Shown here piece after piece: positions 36,806-46,519 of a stretch of DNA of 64,000 nucleotides (positions within the stretch are counted from its first letter, which is position 1; each line of letters starts with the position of its first letter). The stretch comes from Bifidobacteriaceae bacterium (GTDB taxonomy: Bacteria > Actinomycetota > Actinomycetes > Actinomycetales > Bifidobacteriaceae). The position numbers and the translations under genes are program-made. The notes below the pieces were generated by a model that was not told the origin of the DNA, did not search any database, and saw only the letters and a list, made by a program, of their open reading frames with translations. The stretch lies in NCBI GenBank assembly GCA_022651005.1, contig JALCQD010000001.1:248001-312000 (forward strand), read 5' to 3'.

Positions 36806-38185
36806 TCACTCCGCCGCGTCTGAGGCGTTGCCATTCTCGGCCTGAGAAGCATCTGCTGCATCGTCTTTTTCATTTGCCGGTGCATTGCTGTCTCCTGCCT
36901 CGTCACCATTGGATGTCGAAGACTGCTCGACGGGCGCTGGAGCGAAGTTGCCAAACGCCTGAGAGAACATGGAACGAATTTCATCCACACGAGCCGTGAT
37001 GGACGCCTCACGAGACTGCAGGTTGGCGATACGGGTATTGAGTCCGTCAATTTCTTCCTTGGCGGCCTGACGCTGCGCCTCAATCTGTTGTTCGGTCTTG
37101 GTCTTGGCCTCGCTCAGCATGTGTGCCACCTCCTCATCGGTGGACTTGCGCTTAGCCGCGGCATACGCGTCAGCCTCATCACGAGTGGCACGAGCGGTAC
37201 CAAGGATTTCCTCGCTCTCCTTTTCGTTCTTCTCGCGACGATCCTTGAGCTGGGCGAGCAGCTCATTCACCTTTGTAGTGGCGTCGGCCTGCTGGCTGGA
37301 GATCTCGGAACGAACGTTCTCATACTCCTGAGCCGCCTTGGCGAGGGTCTCGGCACGCTGCACGTTGGCTGCATCGGCGATCTGAGCCGCCTTGGCCTTT
37401 GCCGCGTCGGTGATTTCCGTTGCCTGACGCTGCGCATCAGAAAGCGTCTTGCTCACTTGCTCGCGTGCCTTGGACAGCTTTTCGTTGGCACCGGCCAGTG
37501 CCTGCTGAATCTGATCGTTGGCCTCGGACTTGAGACGCGCAATCTCCTCATCGGCAGCCTTGCGCTGTTGAGCAATCTGAGAGGACGCTGCGGCCTGCTT
37601 GCCTGCGATGTCCTGTTCCTGTTGTGCCTTCCACGCTGCGAGCTGCTTGTTGTGCTCCTCGCGCTGATTGCTCAGCTCCAGCGTGAGGGCCTGACGCTGC
37701 TCGTCGTTTTCCTGAGCGGTGCGACTTCCCAATTGCTCGGACTTTTGCTGGGCAGATGTGGTAATGGTTTCAGCCTCGCCCTTTGCCTTGGCAAGAAGGG
37801 AATCCGCCTGGCTCTGCGCCGCATCAACGGTACGCTTAGCCTCGAGCTTTGAATTATTAATAAGAGTGGCTGATTCCTCATGAGCGGAGGCCTTGATGTT
37901 CTCTGCGTCCTGCTTCGCACGCGCCAGAAGCTCCGTGCTGGTCTGCTCCGCCGAAGCGAGCAGCTGCTGTGCATTGGCTCCCAGAGAAGCGAAGGAGTCC
38001 TTCGAGGGCGCAGCCGACTTCGTGGACTTTTCCTTTTCCAATTCCGCCTCGAGCGTGAGGATGCGGGAGTCGTAGGTCTTGATCTGGTTGCGCAGCAACT
38101 GCACAGATCCCTCATACTCCGCGAGGGCGCGATCGACCTTTTCCTTGTCGTAACCGCGCAAGACTACTGGAAACGAATCAGCCAT
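36806..38185 (-). CDS. DivIVA/Scy-like coiled-coil protein
   Basis: The ATG at 38185 follows AAGGAG, giving 459 residues. It opens with the DivIVA-like sequence FPVVLRGYDKEKVDRALAEY, and almost the whole of residues 30-400 is predicted coiled coil rich in Ala, Gln, Glu and Lys. The tail is acidic and disordered. In Streptomyces, proteins with this layout (Scy, FilP) organise polar growth. A cytoskeletal or polarity role here is inference. The gene stands alone, divergent from the pyroglutamyl-peptidase homologue. Confidence 0.75.
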   Translation of the reverse strand: MADSFPVVLRGYDKEKVDRALAEYEGSVQLLRNQIKTYDSRILTLEAELEKEKSTKSAAPSKDSFASLGANAQQLLASAEQTSTELLARAKQDAENIKASAHEESATLINNSKLEAKRTVDAAQSQADSLLAKAKGEAETITTSAQQKSEQLGSRTAQENDEQRQALTLELSNQREEHNKQLAAWKAQQEQDIAGKQAAASSQIAQQRKAADEEIARLKSEANDQIQQALAGANEKLSKAREQVSKTLSDAQRQATEITDAAKAKAAQIADAANVQRAETLAKAAQEYENVRSEISSQQADATTKVNELLAQLKDRREKNEKESEEILGTARATRDEADAYAAAKRKSTDEEVAHMLSEAKTKTEQQIEAQRQAAKEEIDGLNTRIANLQSREASITARVDEIRSMFSQAFGNFAPAPVEQSSTSNGDEAGDSNAPANEKDDAADASQAENGNASDAAE

Positions 38186-38381
38186 ATTGACTCCTTTGAG
38201 ACACCTTCTAGACAACCATCGAAATGAAGAGAAACGCACTTTTCACAAGTCTTCTTGAACCTTTTTTACCATGAAGCGTATCCATGCTGCGCGCTGAGAA
38301 AAAGATGTGCGGGGAATCTTTTCAGAGGACCATCCCGCGAAGCTTTCACTCGAGTTCCCGGCATTTATTAGACTGAAGACC

Positions 38382-39068
38382 ATGAGAACTTACAACGTGG
38401 TGGTATCAGGCTTCGAACCCTTTGAAGATCGGTTGTCCAACCCCTCCGGCGACGTGGCCACACTGTTGAGCTCCGACGATACGGCGGCACGCCTTCAGGA
38501 ACTCACCGGCGCCGCCATCACCGTGACACCGTCCGTGCTTCCCCTGAGTTTTGATCAAGCATGGCCAACGCTTTTGACGACAATCGAAAACGTTCACCCG
38601 GATATCATCGTGTCGCTCGGTCACAAGCACTCGGCCCGCGGCGTCAATCTCGAACGCTGTGCCATCAATCTCATCGACGCCGACAAGCCAGACGCCTACA
38701 ACGTGCAGCCGCGCAAGGTGGCAGTGTCCAAGAACGGGCCAGCCGCCTTCTGGACGAAGTTACCGCTGAGGCGCATTCTGCAAACCTTCTCGAATGCGCA
38801 GATTCCCGCATCCTTGAGTTCCGACGCCGGCACCTACGTCTGCAACGCATTGTTCTACCAACTCATGGCGTGGTGCGCCACGACGCCCGATGTACTCGCC
38901 GGCTTCGTCAGTCTTCCGACTGTCAACGAAACGCAACGCACACAAAATGGCCTTCCCCTCAAGGAAATGGTCGAAGCCGGAGTCCAAGTCATCGCGCAGA
39001 CCGCGAGCTATTTCACTCAGGTCGACATCCAAGACCAACTCGTGGGCAGCGACGCCGACGCGGCATAA
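38382..39068 (+). CDS. Pyroglutamyl-peptidase homologue lacking the catalytic His
   Basis: The start is placed at ATG 38382, giving 228 residues with the family opening VVVSGFEPFEDRLSNPS. The C15 peptidase Glu (Glu91, LERCAIN) and Cys (Cys154, DAGTYVCNALFY) are in place. Where the family has GFIHIP, this protein reads GFVSLP, so the catalytic His is Ser177. The IPDNEG segment is also changed to KPDAYN. The rest aligns well with B. subtilis Pcp without gaps or stops, so the gene is intact but the peptidase activity is doubtful. Confidence 0.85.
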   Translation: MRTYNVVVSGFEPFEDRLSNPSGDVATLLSSDDTAARLQELTGAAITVTPSVLPLSFDQAWPTLLTTIENVHPDIIVSLGHKHSARGVNLERCAINLIDADKPDAYNVQPRKVAVSKNGPAAFWTKLPLRRILQTFSNAQIPASLSSDAGTYVCNALFYQLMAWCATTPDVLAGFVSLPTVNETQRTQNGLPLKEMVEAGVQVIAQTASYFTQVDIQDQLVGSDADAA

Positions 39069-39075
39069 GCCGTCG

Positions 39076-39885
39076 TCATTCCCCGGTCGTATTCATCTTC
39101 CCGATCATTGCTCGAACGGCGGTCAGCGCCTCAGCCTTGGCAATATCTTCAGCAGCGGCAACGTCATGGACCGTCACGATGGCCATGTTGTCCACCGAGC
39201 CTTCCACAATGCCAATCTCTTCTTGCTGCGCATACCGCAACAGGACGCTGGCGTCATTGGTACTGCCGGAAAAATCATCGTCCTCTGACGCTTTTCGATA
39301 GGCATCAGAGAGCGTCCCAAAACGGAACGCCTGCGGTGTCTGCAAACGCACAACCTCTTCTCGCGGCACAACGTGTTCCACCACTTTTCGGTCCCCGGAA
39401 TCTCGCGTGACGGCAATGGCATCATCGCTTGGCTCCGCCACAACGACGGCATTGCGATCGTTCAGCGCGCGCACGCACTCGGTGATGGTCTCGTCCGTGA
39501 CGAAAGGTCTGCTGGCATCATGCACCAGCAGCTTCGCCTGCGGCGGGATTCCGGCCGAACTCAACGCGGCCAACGCCTCTGATACCGAATCGGAGCGCTG
39601 CTCCCCACCGTTGAGAATCATGCGCAATTTCGCGTAGTTCTCGCGATCTGCGATCTTCTCCACCGCGCCACGCACCGCGTTATTGACGACCACGACGATG
39701 TCGCTCACGCGGGCGTTCCTCTCGAACGCGCGGATGGACCAGTCAATCACCTCTCGCTTGCCCACGGACACGAGTTGTTTCGGCTGACTCGGATCGAAAC
39801 GACTTCCCTGGCCCGCGGCCAAGATAACTGCAACGACGGGGACAGTCTCGGGCACAGATGCTGTGTCCATAGTTTCAGACGTCAT
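39076..39885 (-). CDS. ispD: 2-C-methyl-D-erythritol 4-phosphate cytidylyltransferase
   Basis: IspD makes CDP-methylerythritol in the MEP isoprenoid pathway. The 269-residue protein has VILAAGQGSRFDPSQPKQLV, LVHDASRPFVTDE, VVRLQTPQAFRF and STNDASVLLRY. TarI-type ribitol-5-phosphate cytidylyltransferases share the fold, so an alternative teichoic-acid role is possible but less likely without tar genes nearby. AAAGGAA precedes the ATG. It follows the YfiH-type gene by 24 bp on the same strand. Confidence 0.85.
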   Translation of the reverse strand: MTSETMDTASVPETVPVVAVILAAGQGSRFDPSQPKQLVSVGKREVIDWSIRAFERNARVSDIVVVVNNAVRGAVEKIADRENYAKLRMILNGGEQRSDSVSEALAALSSAGIPPQAKLLVHDASRPFVTDETITECVRALNDRNAVVVAEPSDDAIAVTRDSGDRKVVEHVVPREEVVRLQTPQAFRFGTLSDAYRKASEDDDFSGSTNDASVLLRYAQQEEIGIVEGSVDNMAIVTVHDVAAAEDIAKAEALTAVRAMIGKMNTTGE

Positions 39886-39909
39886 ATTTTCCTTTCACCA
39901 CTCAGCGAC

Positions 39910-40869
39910 CTAGCGCGGCAGCAGAACGCTCACGAACCGGCCGTTGCTGCCCGACGCGTGCGTGAGCGTCCATTCGCGGTACGAGTACAGCAGCGGATTC
40001 TCCAGAGTACACATTGGGTTGAGCGCCAGTTCGTTGGCATTACCCTCACGTTCGAGCCGAGCGGTAGTCTGCGCAGCGATTGCTGGATCCGCATCATGAA
40101 TGTTCGCGGACCTCACGCCTGCAGCGATCATTTCGGCTGCCAACGCACGACGCATGTCGATTCCCGCACCACCGAACCGAGTGCGCGTCACGAACTCCTC
40201 GCCACCGCTCGATGCGACGCGAGACTTCGAGTACTGCGCTGTTGCCTGTGCAAATTCTTGCGCCACCGCATCCCCGGTTTCGTAGCAGTTTCCACAAATA
40301 TTTGGGCCGAGCCACACTTCCGTATCTGCGGCAGTAGAGCCTTTTGACGCCATGATTTTCAGGGTTTCGAGTGCCACGCCATTCTCAACGCCCTTACGCC
40401 CGACGTGGGCCGCACCGTACACTCCGTTGACGCGATCCATAAAGAACAATGGCGTGCAGTCGGCCGTGTAGATTCCCAGCGCAACGTCCGTGCGTGTGGT
40501 GACGAGAGCATCGGCCTCGCGCTCAGCGAGAGCTGGCAAGGCCGCGCGCACTGCATCCGTATTGCCAGGTTGCGCACCCGCCTGCGCTAGGTATTCGTCC
40601 ACGTCTACAACCGTGTGCGAATGCACCTGACGCAGCAGCACGAGCGGTTTCCCGATTGCGGCGTCAAGCTGACGATGATGCTCAGCGATGTTTTCTTCCT
40701 CTTCATGCACCTTGTAACTCAAGTTAAAGCCAGCACCATTGCTGATGTCCGCGGTATCTCCCATGCCCCGATTGGCAACGTAGAGAATCTGAGGTGCGTC
40801 ATGATGAGTGGTCGCCCTGAAGATGAGCGGCTTCTCCGAAAAAGGGAATGCTGCGATGCCCGTGGTCAT
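39910..40869 (-). CDS. Multicopper-polyphenol-oxidase/LACC1 family protein (YfiH-like)
   Basis: The start is ATG 40869, which overlaps the upstream U32 gene as ATGA, giving 319 residues. The zinc-binding His-Cys-His set is visible in LLRQVHSHTVV, GIYTADCTPLFF and GAAHVGRKG. GPNICGNCYETG completes the family core. Homologues act as purine nucleoside phosphorylases or, in E. coli, in correcting peptidoglycan (PgeF). The exact activity here is open. It sits in the operon U32-yfiH-ispD. Confidence 0.88.
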   Translation of the reverse strand: MTTGIAAFPFSEKPLIFRATTHHDAPQILYVANRGMGDTADISNGAGFNLSYKVHEEEENIAEHHRQLDAAIGKPLVLLRQVHSHTVVDVDEYLAQAGAQPGNTDAVRAALPALAEREADALVTTRTDVALGIYTADCTPLFFMDRVNGVYGAAHVGRKGVENGVALETLKIMASKGSTAADTEVWLGPNICGNCYETGDAVAQEFAQATAQYSKSRVASSGGEEFVTRTRFGGAGIDMRRALAAEMIAAGVRSANIHDADPAIAAQTTARLEREGNANELALNPMCTLENPLLYSYREWTLTHASGSNGRFVSVLLPR

Positions 40870-42227
40870 ACTGATGCCCTTTCCTGTTGAGCCTTTTGCT
40901 CCTGTTCCATTGCGAGGTCCTGTGTTTTCTGAGGTTCCTTTGGCGAGCGCATCATCATCTGCTCGGTGACCTCTTGCGGACACGCCATGGTGAACACGTC
41001 CATCGGATGATTTGCTGCTGGCACAGGAGTACCGGACTCGTCACGGATATTAGAGGCGACGAGCGCGTAGGGTTCGAGCCCCGGACGGAGAAACTCGATT
41101 CTCTGACCTTCTGAGATCTTATTGTGCTCTCTGAAGGTGAGAACGCCGTCTTTCCATGAGATGACGTCCCCCACAACGTTCCAATCCCACACGTATCCCC
41201 CTCGCTGCGATTCCTGAGTCACGCGATGCTCGGGATAGTAGAAACCGGTGGAATATTCGCGATGAGATACCTTGTAGGGCTCCTCTTTCAGCCACTGCGG
41301 CAGGTCATAATGCAGGGGATCGGCAAGGTAGAGATTCGTAGCCTGCTTGTAGGCGTTCGTCAGAGTGGCCACGTAGTAGGCGTTCTTTGCACGGCCTTCG
41401 ATTTTGAGACTGGTAATGCCGGCGTCCACGAGGTCGTCGATATGCTCGATGAGATTCATGTCTTGCGAATTGAACAGATAGGTTCCGCCGTCGGATTCCT
41501 CGACAGGGAAATAGCGTCCCGGGCGCTTCTCCTCCATCACTGAGTATTTCCAGCGGCAGGATTGGGCGCAGTCTCCATGATTGGCGTCACGGCCCGTGAG
41601 ATATTCGGAAATGAGGCAGCGGCCCGAGAATGCCATGCACATGGAACCGTGCACGAAGCACTCAATGTCGAGGTCCTTGGGCGTTTTTGAACGGGTTTCT
41701 TTGATGGCATCCAGGCTAAGTTCGCGGGCAAGCACCACGCGCTTAGCGCCCAGACCGTGCAGTTCGTTGGCTGTGAGGTAGTTGACCACGCCTGCTTGCG
41801 TAGAGACATGTAGCTCCAGATTCGGGGCCACTCGCTTGGCAGTGAGCATCACGCCAATGTCAGAGACGATGAGAGCATCGGCACCCATCTGCGCCACCGA
41901 ATCGATGTAATCGGGAAGGTCGTCCACTTCCGGATTAGTGGGAAGGATATTGCAGGTGATGTAGACGCGCACGTCACGCTCGTGAGCGTAGCGGATTGCC
42001 TCCTGCATCTGCTCAGGAGTGAAGTTCTTGGCACGGGAACGCATTCCGAAGATTTTGCCAGCCATGTACACGGCGTCGGCGCCAAAATCTACAGCCGCCT
42101 TAAAGCTCGCCATGTTGCCCGCCGGAGCCAGTACCTCGGGGTTACGACGGCGGATCATGGGAGGCATCACTGCCGTATCCGTTGCTGCCCGCTCAGTAGC
42201 CTCCTGTATCGCCGCTGCGTTCTCCAC
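40866..42227 (-). CDS. U32 family protein, TrhP/YrrO-like
   Basis: The 453-residue protein has the U32 signature ECFVHGSMCMAFSGRCLIS, with more cysteines in GDCAQSCRWKYS, likely iron-sulfur ligands. The barrel start VLAPAGNMASFKAAVDFGAD is typical. In E. coli and B. subtilis, members (TrhP, RlhA) hydroxylate tRNA or rRNA uridine or cytidine using a prephenate-derived cofactor; older work calls them peptidases. By size and order TrhP (5-hydroxyuridine at U34) fits best. It starts a probable operon with the YfiH-like gene and ispD. Confidence 0.85.
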   Translation of the reverse strand: MENAAAIQEATERAATDTAVMPPMIRRRNPEVLAPAGNMASFKAAVDFGADAVYMAGKIFGMRSRAKNFTPEQMQEAIRYAHERDVRVYITCNILPTNPEVDDLPDYIDSVAQMGADALIVSDIGVMLTAKRVAPNLELHVSTQAGVVNYLTANELHGLGAKRVVLARELSLDAIKETRSKTPKDLDIECFVHGSMCMAFSGRCLISEYLTGRDANHGDCAQSCRWKYSVMEEKRPGRYFPVEESDGGTYLFNSQDMNLIEHIDDLVDAGITSLKIEGRAKNAYYVATLTNAYKQATNLYLADPLHYDLPQWLKEEPYKVSHREYSTGFYYPEHRVTQESQRGGYVWDWNVVGDVISWKDGVLTFREHNKISEGQRIEFLRPGLEPYALVASNIRDESGTPVPAANHPMDVFTMACPQEVTEQMMMRSPKEPQKTQDLAMEQEQKAQQERASV

Positions 42228-42308
42228 TCTGCTCCTTTATTTCTTGTTGTGCGTAATGCACTATGAGACGTTCAATTACAAAACGCTATTAACTAAAAAC
42301 ACAAAGGA

Positions 42309-42333
42309 GAGACGCGCTTTATGAGCGCGTCTC
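42309..42333 (-). terminator. Terminator of the aldo/keto reductase gene
   Basis: GAGACGCGCT and AGCGCGTCTC form a perfect 10-bp stem (42309-42318 with 42324-42333) with a 5-nt loop. TCCTTTGTGTTTTT follows on the minus strand. Confidence 0.75.
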
Positions 42334-42347
42334 CGCTTTTAGTATCC

Positions 42348-43211
42348 TCAGCCGAGCTTTGCGAGCTCTTCCGCGCTCAGTTCGAGATCGCCGGACTTCA
42401 ATGAATCGAGGATGGTTGCAGGACGGTGGGCGCCAGGAATCACAAACATGTGATCACCCTTGGCGAGCTCCCATGCCAAAACAACCTGCTGATAGCTCAC
42501 CGAATGTGCTGCTGCAACCTCACGGAAAGCGTCAAACTTGGTCTCGTCCTTCTTGCTGCGATAGCCGCCCAGAGGACTCCAGCACACGAAGTTCAAACCA
42601 ACCTTGGCCGTGTACTCCAGTGTGTCTTGAGTGTCCTTGTAGATGGGCGAGTACTGGTTTTGTACAGCAATGAAGTCGCTGCCCAGAATTTCGCGTGCCA
42701 TATCGATCTGTTCAATAGAGGCATTCGAGACACCGACCTTCTTAGCCACGCCAGCGTCCAGAAGTGCCTTGATGCCTTCGAGCGACTCGTTGTAGGCAAC
42801 CTTCGGATCAGGACGATGGAAGTACAAAAGATCGATGGCATCGACGCCAAGCGCCAGCGCCGATTCCTTGCCATGCTTGATGAGGCTTTCGGGGCGACCG
42901 TCGACATCCCAGGTAGGAACGTTGTTGGTGAAGTTGCGATAATGACCCACCTTGGTGGCAACAGTGACCTCGTCGCGCGGTCCCTTCCACGACTCCAACG
43001 CCTTGCGAACGAGCTTCTCGTTCGTCTCTTCCTCGCCGCCGGATTCGTAATACGCCCATGCAGTGTCGAGATGACGGCATCCCGCATCGAGTGCAGCGTG
43101 GATCGTCTCGATGCCCACCTCTTCGCTGGGGTGATCCTCGATGGACAGCGGCATGCAGCCCAAACCGATTGCGGTTGTGGCGTATGGTCCTAGATTACGT
43201 GCAAGTACCAT
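42348..43211 (-). CDS. Aldo/keto reductase (TIM-barrel, NADPH-dependent)
   Basis: ATG 43211 with AAGGAG upstream gives 287 residues; the longer frame is rejected. The barrel starts AIGLGCMPLS and has the tetrad Asp and Tyr in CRHLDTAWAYYESGGEE, Lys in VTVATKVGHY and His in LLYFHRPDP. NADPH is held by SPLGGYRSKKDETKF and the C-terminal VIPGAHRP. The sequence resembles the AKR11/12-type enzymes acting on sugars or aldehydes, but the substrate is unknown. It is monocistronic. Confidence 0.88.
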   Translation of the reverse strand: MVLARNLGPYATTAIGLGCMPLSIEDHPSEEVGIETIHAALDAGCRHLDTAWAYYESGGEEETNEKLVRKALESWKGPRDEVTVATKVGHYRNFTNNVPTWDVDGRPESLIKHGKESALALGVDAIDLLYFHRPDPKVAYNESLEGIKALLDAGVAKKVGVSNASIEQIDMAREILGSDFIAVQNQYSPIYKDTQDTLEYTAKVGLNFVCWSPLGGYRSKKDETKFDAFREVAAAHSVSYQQVVLAWELAKGDHMFVIPGAHRPATILDSLKSGDLELSAEELAKLG

Positions 43212-43375
43212 GTGAAGCTCCTTTAGGTTGAACCTCGTAATTTTCCTCTTGAGTACCGTTCTTAGGGTAGCCGCATAGCGTGAGATTACGACGAATGCAG
43301 TGCACAACACGGCGCCGATTGCGCGGAGAACGAAATCCGCGAGGGAGGGAAGATACGGCATCTCCTCTCCATACG

Positions 43376-43407
43376 AAAACGGGAACCCCGAATTCTCGGG
43401 ATCCCCG
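43376..43407 (-). terminator. Terminator of pnp
   Basis: On the minus strand CGGGGATCCC and GGGGTTCCCG form a 10-bp stem with three wobble pairs around 8 nt. TTTT follows. It lies about 55 bp after the pnp stop. Confidence 0.7.
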
Positions 43408-43463
43408 GTTACACCACTTTTGTTATCTACCGCTCACTTCTCATGAGGTGACAACGGACTGAA

Positions 43464-45929
43464 TCAGTCCTCATCGCCTTCGAAGGTGTCGAAGTCGCGA
43501 CGCACGCGGCGACGCGGACGCTCGGTGCGCTCAGTGCGCTCCTGGCGGTATTCCTTGTAGCCTTCTTCGTCGGCCTGGAACTCACGCTCCTGGCGACGGC
43601 CGCCTCCGCGACGATCTCCACGATCGCCACCACGGCGGTCATCACGGCCACCACGGTCATCACGACGTCCGCGTCCTCCGCGGCGGTCATCACGGCCACC
43701 ACGCTCGCGACGTGCAGGCTGTTCCTGATCTTCGAAACCAGGGATAGCAAGCGAAATCTTGCCACGGTCATCAACGGACTGGACGACGACGTCAACCATG
43801 TCGCCTTCCTTGAGAACGTCTTCGACGGCCTCGACGCGCTCGCCGTCGCGCAGGTTGCGGATCTGCGAGATGTGCAGCAGTCCGTCGGTTCCCGGAGTGA
43901 GGTTCACGAAAGCGCCGAACGACGTGGTCTTGACGACCTTGCCGTTGTACTTCTCGCCTGCCTCGGGAACGTGCGGGTTCGCGATCTGATCGATGATGTC
44001 CTTGGCCTTGGCAGCAGCCTCTCCGCCTTCGGAAGCGATGTAGACAGTTCCGTCGTCCTCAATGGAGACGTCAGCGCCGGTATCTTCCTGAATTTGGTTG
44101 ATCATCTTGCCCTTAGGTCCAATGACCTCGCCGATCTTGTCGACAGGAACCTTGGTGGTGATGATGCGAGGTGCGGTTTCGCTCATCTCTGCGGGCTCAT
44201 CAATGCACTCATTGATGACCTCGAGAATAGTGGTGCGAGCCTCATGAGCCTGCTTCAGGGCGGCGGCAAGAATATCTGCCGGCAGTCCCTCGAGCTTGGT
44301 GTCGAGCTGGAGCGCAGTGATGAACTCGGACGTGCCGGCCACCTTGAAGTCCATATCACCGAAGGCATCTTCGGCGCCGAGGATATCGGTGAGGGTCTTG
44401 AAGACCATCTTTCCGTCGACATCACCGGACACGAGGCCCATGGCGATACCGGCAACCGGGGCCTTCAGCGGGACGCCAGCATCAAGCAGCGAAAGCGTCG
44501 AAGCGCAGACGGAGCCCATCGAGGTGGAACCGTTGGAACCGATAGCCTCGGAGACCTGACGAATGGCGTAGGGGAACTCTTCGCGGCTCGGCAGAACCGG
44601 GATGAGCGCCTTCTCGGCGAGGGCACCGTGGCCGATTTCGCGGCGCTTGGGGCTGCCGACGCGACCGGTTTCACCGGTGGAGTATGGAGGCATCTCGTAG
44701 TTGTGCATGTAGCGCTTGGTGGTGTCACCGGAGAGCGCGTCGATGGTCTGCTCCATCTTGAGCATGTTCAGCGTGGAGACACCGAGAATCTGGGTCTCAC
44801 CGCGCTGGAAGAGTGCGGAACCATGAACACGAGGAACCACGTCGACCTCTGCGGAGAGGGTACGGATGTCCTTGAGACCACGGCCGTCAATGCGGTAGTC
44901 CTGCGTGAGGATGCGACGACGCACGATCTGGCGCTGCAGCTCCTTGAACGCGTTGCCCAGTTCCTTGTCCTTCTCGGCATCTTCCATGTCGGTGAACTCG
45001 GTAGCGAGCTTTTCGCGAACGGATTCCTTGATCTCGTGAATGCGCTCTTGACGAGGCAGCTTCTCCGCAATGGAGAGGGCTTCGTCGAGATCGGAGTGAG
45101 CGATGTCGTCGATGCGCTTGTAGAGATCCTCGGTGTACTCCGGGAACAGCTTGAAGTCCTTGGTCTCCTTGGCAGCGGCCTTCTTCAGCTCGTCCTGAGC
45201 CTCGCAGATGACCTTGATGAAAGGCTTCGCAGCCTCAAGACCTTCGGCGACGACTTCCTCGTCGGGCTTGGTAGCGCCCTCGTCGTAGATGAGCTTCCAT
45301 GCGTTCTTGCCAGCGCCGGCTTCAATCATGGAGATGGCAACGTCGCCGTTTTCGACAACACGGCCGGCAACCACGATTTCGAAGACAGCCTTTTCACGCT
45401 CGGACCAGCGCGGCATAGCGACCCACTGATCGTCGATGAGCGCGAGGCGAACGCCGGACACCGGGCCACCGAAAGGCAGGCCGGAGATGAGGGTGGACGC
45501 GGAAGCCGCGTTCAGGGCGATCATGTCGTAGGCGTCATCAGGATGAATGGCGAGGATGGTCTCAACGACCTGGACCTCGTTACGAAGGGTGTGAGGGAAC
45601 AGGGGGCGCAGCGGGCGATCAATGATGCGGCACGCCAGAATGGCCTCGGACGAGGGACGGCCCTCGCGACGGAAGAAGGAGCCCGGGATCTTGCCCGCGG
45701 CGTACATCTTCTCTTCCACGTCCACGGTGAGCGGGAAGAAATCGTAATTCTCCTTGGGGCTCGAACCGGCGGTTGTGGTGGACAAAACCATGGACTCGTC
45801 GTCCAAATAAGCAGCTACTGCCCCATCTGCTTGCTGAGCGAGACGACCCGTCTCGAAGCGCAGCGTGCGCTTGCCGAACTTTCCATTGTCAATAACAGCT
45901 TCTGCTGCTTTAATTTCGGGACCCTCCAC
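43464..45929 (-). CDS. pnp: Polyribonucleotide nucleotidyltransferase
   Basis: PNPase degrades RNA 3'-5' with phosphate and can add tails. The 821-residue protein starts at GTG 45929 behind AAAGGAGG. Two RNase PH domains are linked by a helical domain, with [20 protein letters not shown] in the first and [20 protein letters not shown] in the second. A KH domain ([17 protein letters not shown]) and an S1 domain ([19 protein letters not shown]) follow. The last ~75 residues are an Arg/Gly/Asp-rich tail with repeated [10 protein letters not shown]-type units, likely extra RNA contacts. The gene follows rpsO. Confidence 0.96.
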   Translation of the reverse strand: MEGPEIKAAEAVIDNGKFGKRTLRFETGRLAQQADGAVAAYLDDESMVLSTTTAGSSPKENYDFFPLTVDVEEKMYAAGKIPGSFFRREGRPSSEAILACRIIDRPLRPLFPHTLRNEVQVVETILAIHPDDAYDMIALNAASASTLISGLPFGGPVSGVRLALIDDQWVAMPRWSEREKAVFEIVVAGRVVENGDVAISMIEAGAGKNAWKLIYDEGATKPDEEVVAEGLEAAKPFIKVICEAQDELKKAAAKETKDFKLFPEYTEDLYKRIDDIAHSDLDEALSIAEKLPRQERIHEIKESVREKLATEFTDMEDAEKDKELGNAFKELQRQIVRRRILTQDYRIDGRGLKDIRTLSAEVDVVPRVHGSALFQRGETQILGVSTLNMLKMEQTIDALSGDTTKRYMHNYEMPPYSTGETGRVGSPKRREIGHGALAEKALIPVLPSREEFPYAIRQVSEAIGSNGSTSMGSVCASTLSLLDAGVPLKAPVAGIAMGLVSGDVDGKMVFKTLTDILGAEDAFGDMDFKVAGTSEFITALQLDTKLEGLPADILAAALKQAHEARTTILEVINECIDEPAEMSETAPRIITTKVPVDKIGEVIGPKGKMINQIQEDTGADVSIEDDGTVYIASEGGEAAAKAKDIIDQIANPHVPEAGEKYNGKVVKTTSFGAFVNLTPGTDGLLHISQIRNLRDGERVEAVEDVLKEGDMVDVVVQSVDDRGKISLAIPGFEDQEQPARRERGGRDDRRGGRGRRDDRGGRDDRRGGDRGDRRGGGRRQEREFQADEEGYKEYRQERTERTERPRRRVRRDFDTFEGDED

Positions 45930-45977
45930 GGGTTCCTCCTTTGTTTACTTTGCATTCCAACATCTGGCACGGCGGTT

Positions 45978-46010
45978 AACCTCGGCCTCTTCCTAGGCCC
46001 TCGGGAGGTT
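45978..46010 (-). promoter_or_regulatory. Hairpin in the rpsO-pnp intergenic leader
   Basis: AACCTC (45978-45983) pairs with GAGGTT (46005-46010). GGCCT (45984-45988) pairs with AGGCC (45995-45999), leaving a 5-nt bulge on one side. It lies 50 bp before the pnp start. In E. coli and Streptomyces a hairpin here is cut by RNase III to start pnp autoregulation; the same use is inferred. Confidence 0.6.
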
Positions 46011-46033
46011 TTTCTCATTACTCCCCACCATGC

Positions 46034-46064
46034 AAAAAAGCCCAGACACGAATGGTGTCTGGGC
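46034..46064 (-). terminator. Terminator after rpsO
   Basis: GCCCAGACAC (46040-46049) and GTGTCTGGGC (46055-46064) form a perfect 10-bp stem with a 5-nt loop. Six Ts follow on the minus strand. It directly follows the rpsO stop and would limit read-through into pnp. Confidence 0.88.
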
Positions 46065-46073
46065 GGAAGAATA

Positions 46074-46343
46074 TTAGCGACGCAAGCCGAGACGCTCGAT
46101 CAAAGAACGGTAACGCTCGATGTCTTCCTTGCGCAGGTAGTTGAGCAGACGACGGCGATCACCAATCATCAGCTGCATGCCGCGACGGGAATGATTGTCG
46201 TGCTTGTGAGCCTTGAGATGGTCAGTCAGATCGGAAATCTGCTTGCTCAAGAGAGCAACCTGAACCTCGGGAGAGCCGGTATCGCCCTCATGCGTTGCAA
46301 ACTCTGAAATGATGGACTTCTTTTCTTCGCTGCTGAGTGCCAC
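46074..46343 (-). CDS. rpsO: Ribosomal protein uS15
   Basis: S15 binds the central domain of 16S rRNA and contacts the large subunit. The 89-residue protein starts at GTG 46343 behind AGGAGGAG. It has the family sequence [20 protein letters not shown], the basic [20 protein letters not shown] and [20 protein letters not shown]. It is upstream of pnp, the normal order, with a terminator and a leader hairpin between. Confidence 0.98.
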   Translation of the reverse strand: MALSSEEKKSIISEFATHEGDTGSPEVQVALLSKQISDLTDHLKAHKHDNHSRRGMQLMIGDRRRLLNYLRKEDIERYRSLIERLGLRR

Positions 46344-46519
46344 AGCTCCTCCTTGAATTTGTTGCGCGGTGCCAACATCAGTGTGATGCAGCGCTCTTTA
46401 TCCGCGGGCGTTATACGCCAAAGAGCAAGTGTACACGAGTCCTGAGATATTCACAGAGCGACCTGCATGAAGATTCATTGCGCCGCACTGCGTCACACGT
46501 CACATTGTGTCACGCTATG

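Noticed and set aside
43872-46307. 811-codon open frame on the plus strand opposite pnp and rpsO
   Set aside because: It is antisense to two certain genes and arises from their codon bias. Its translation shows no domain and there is no fitting ribosome binding site.
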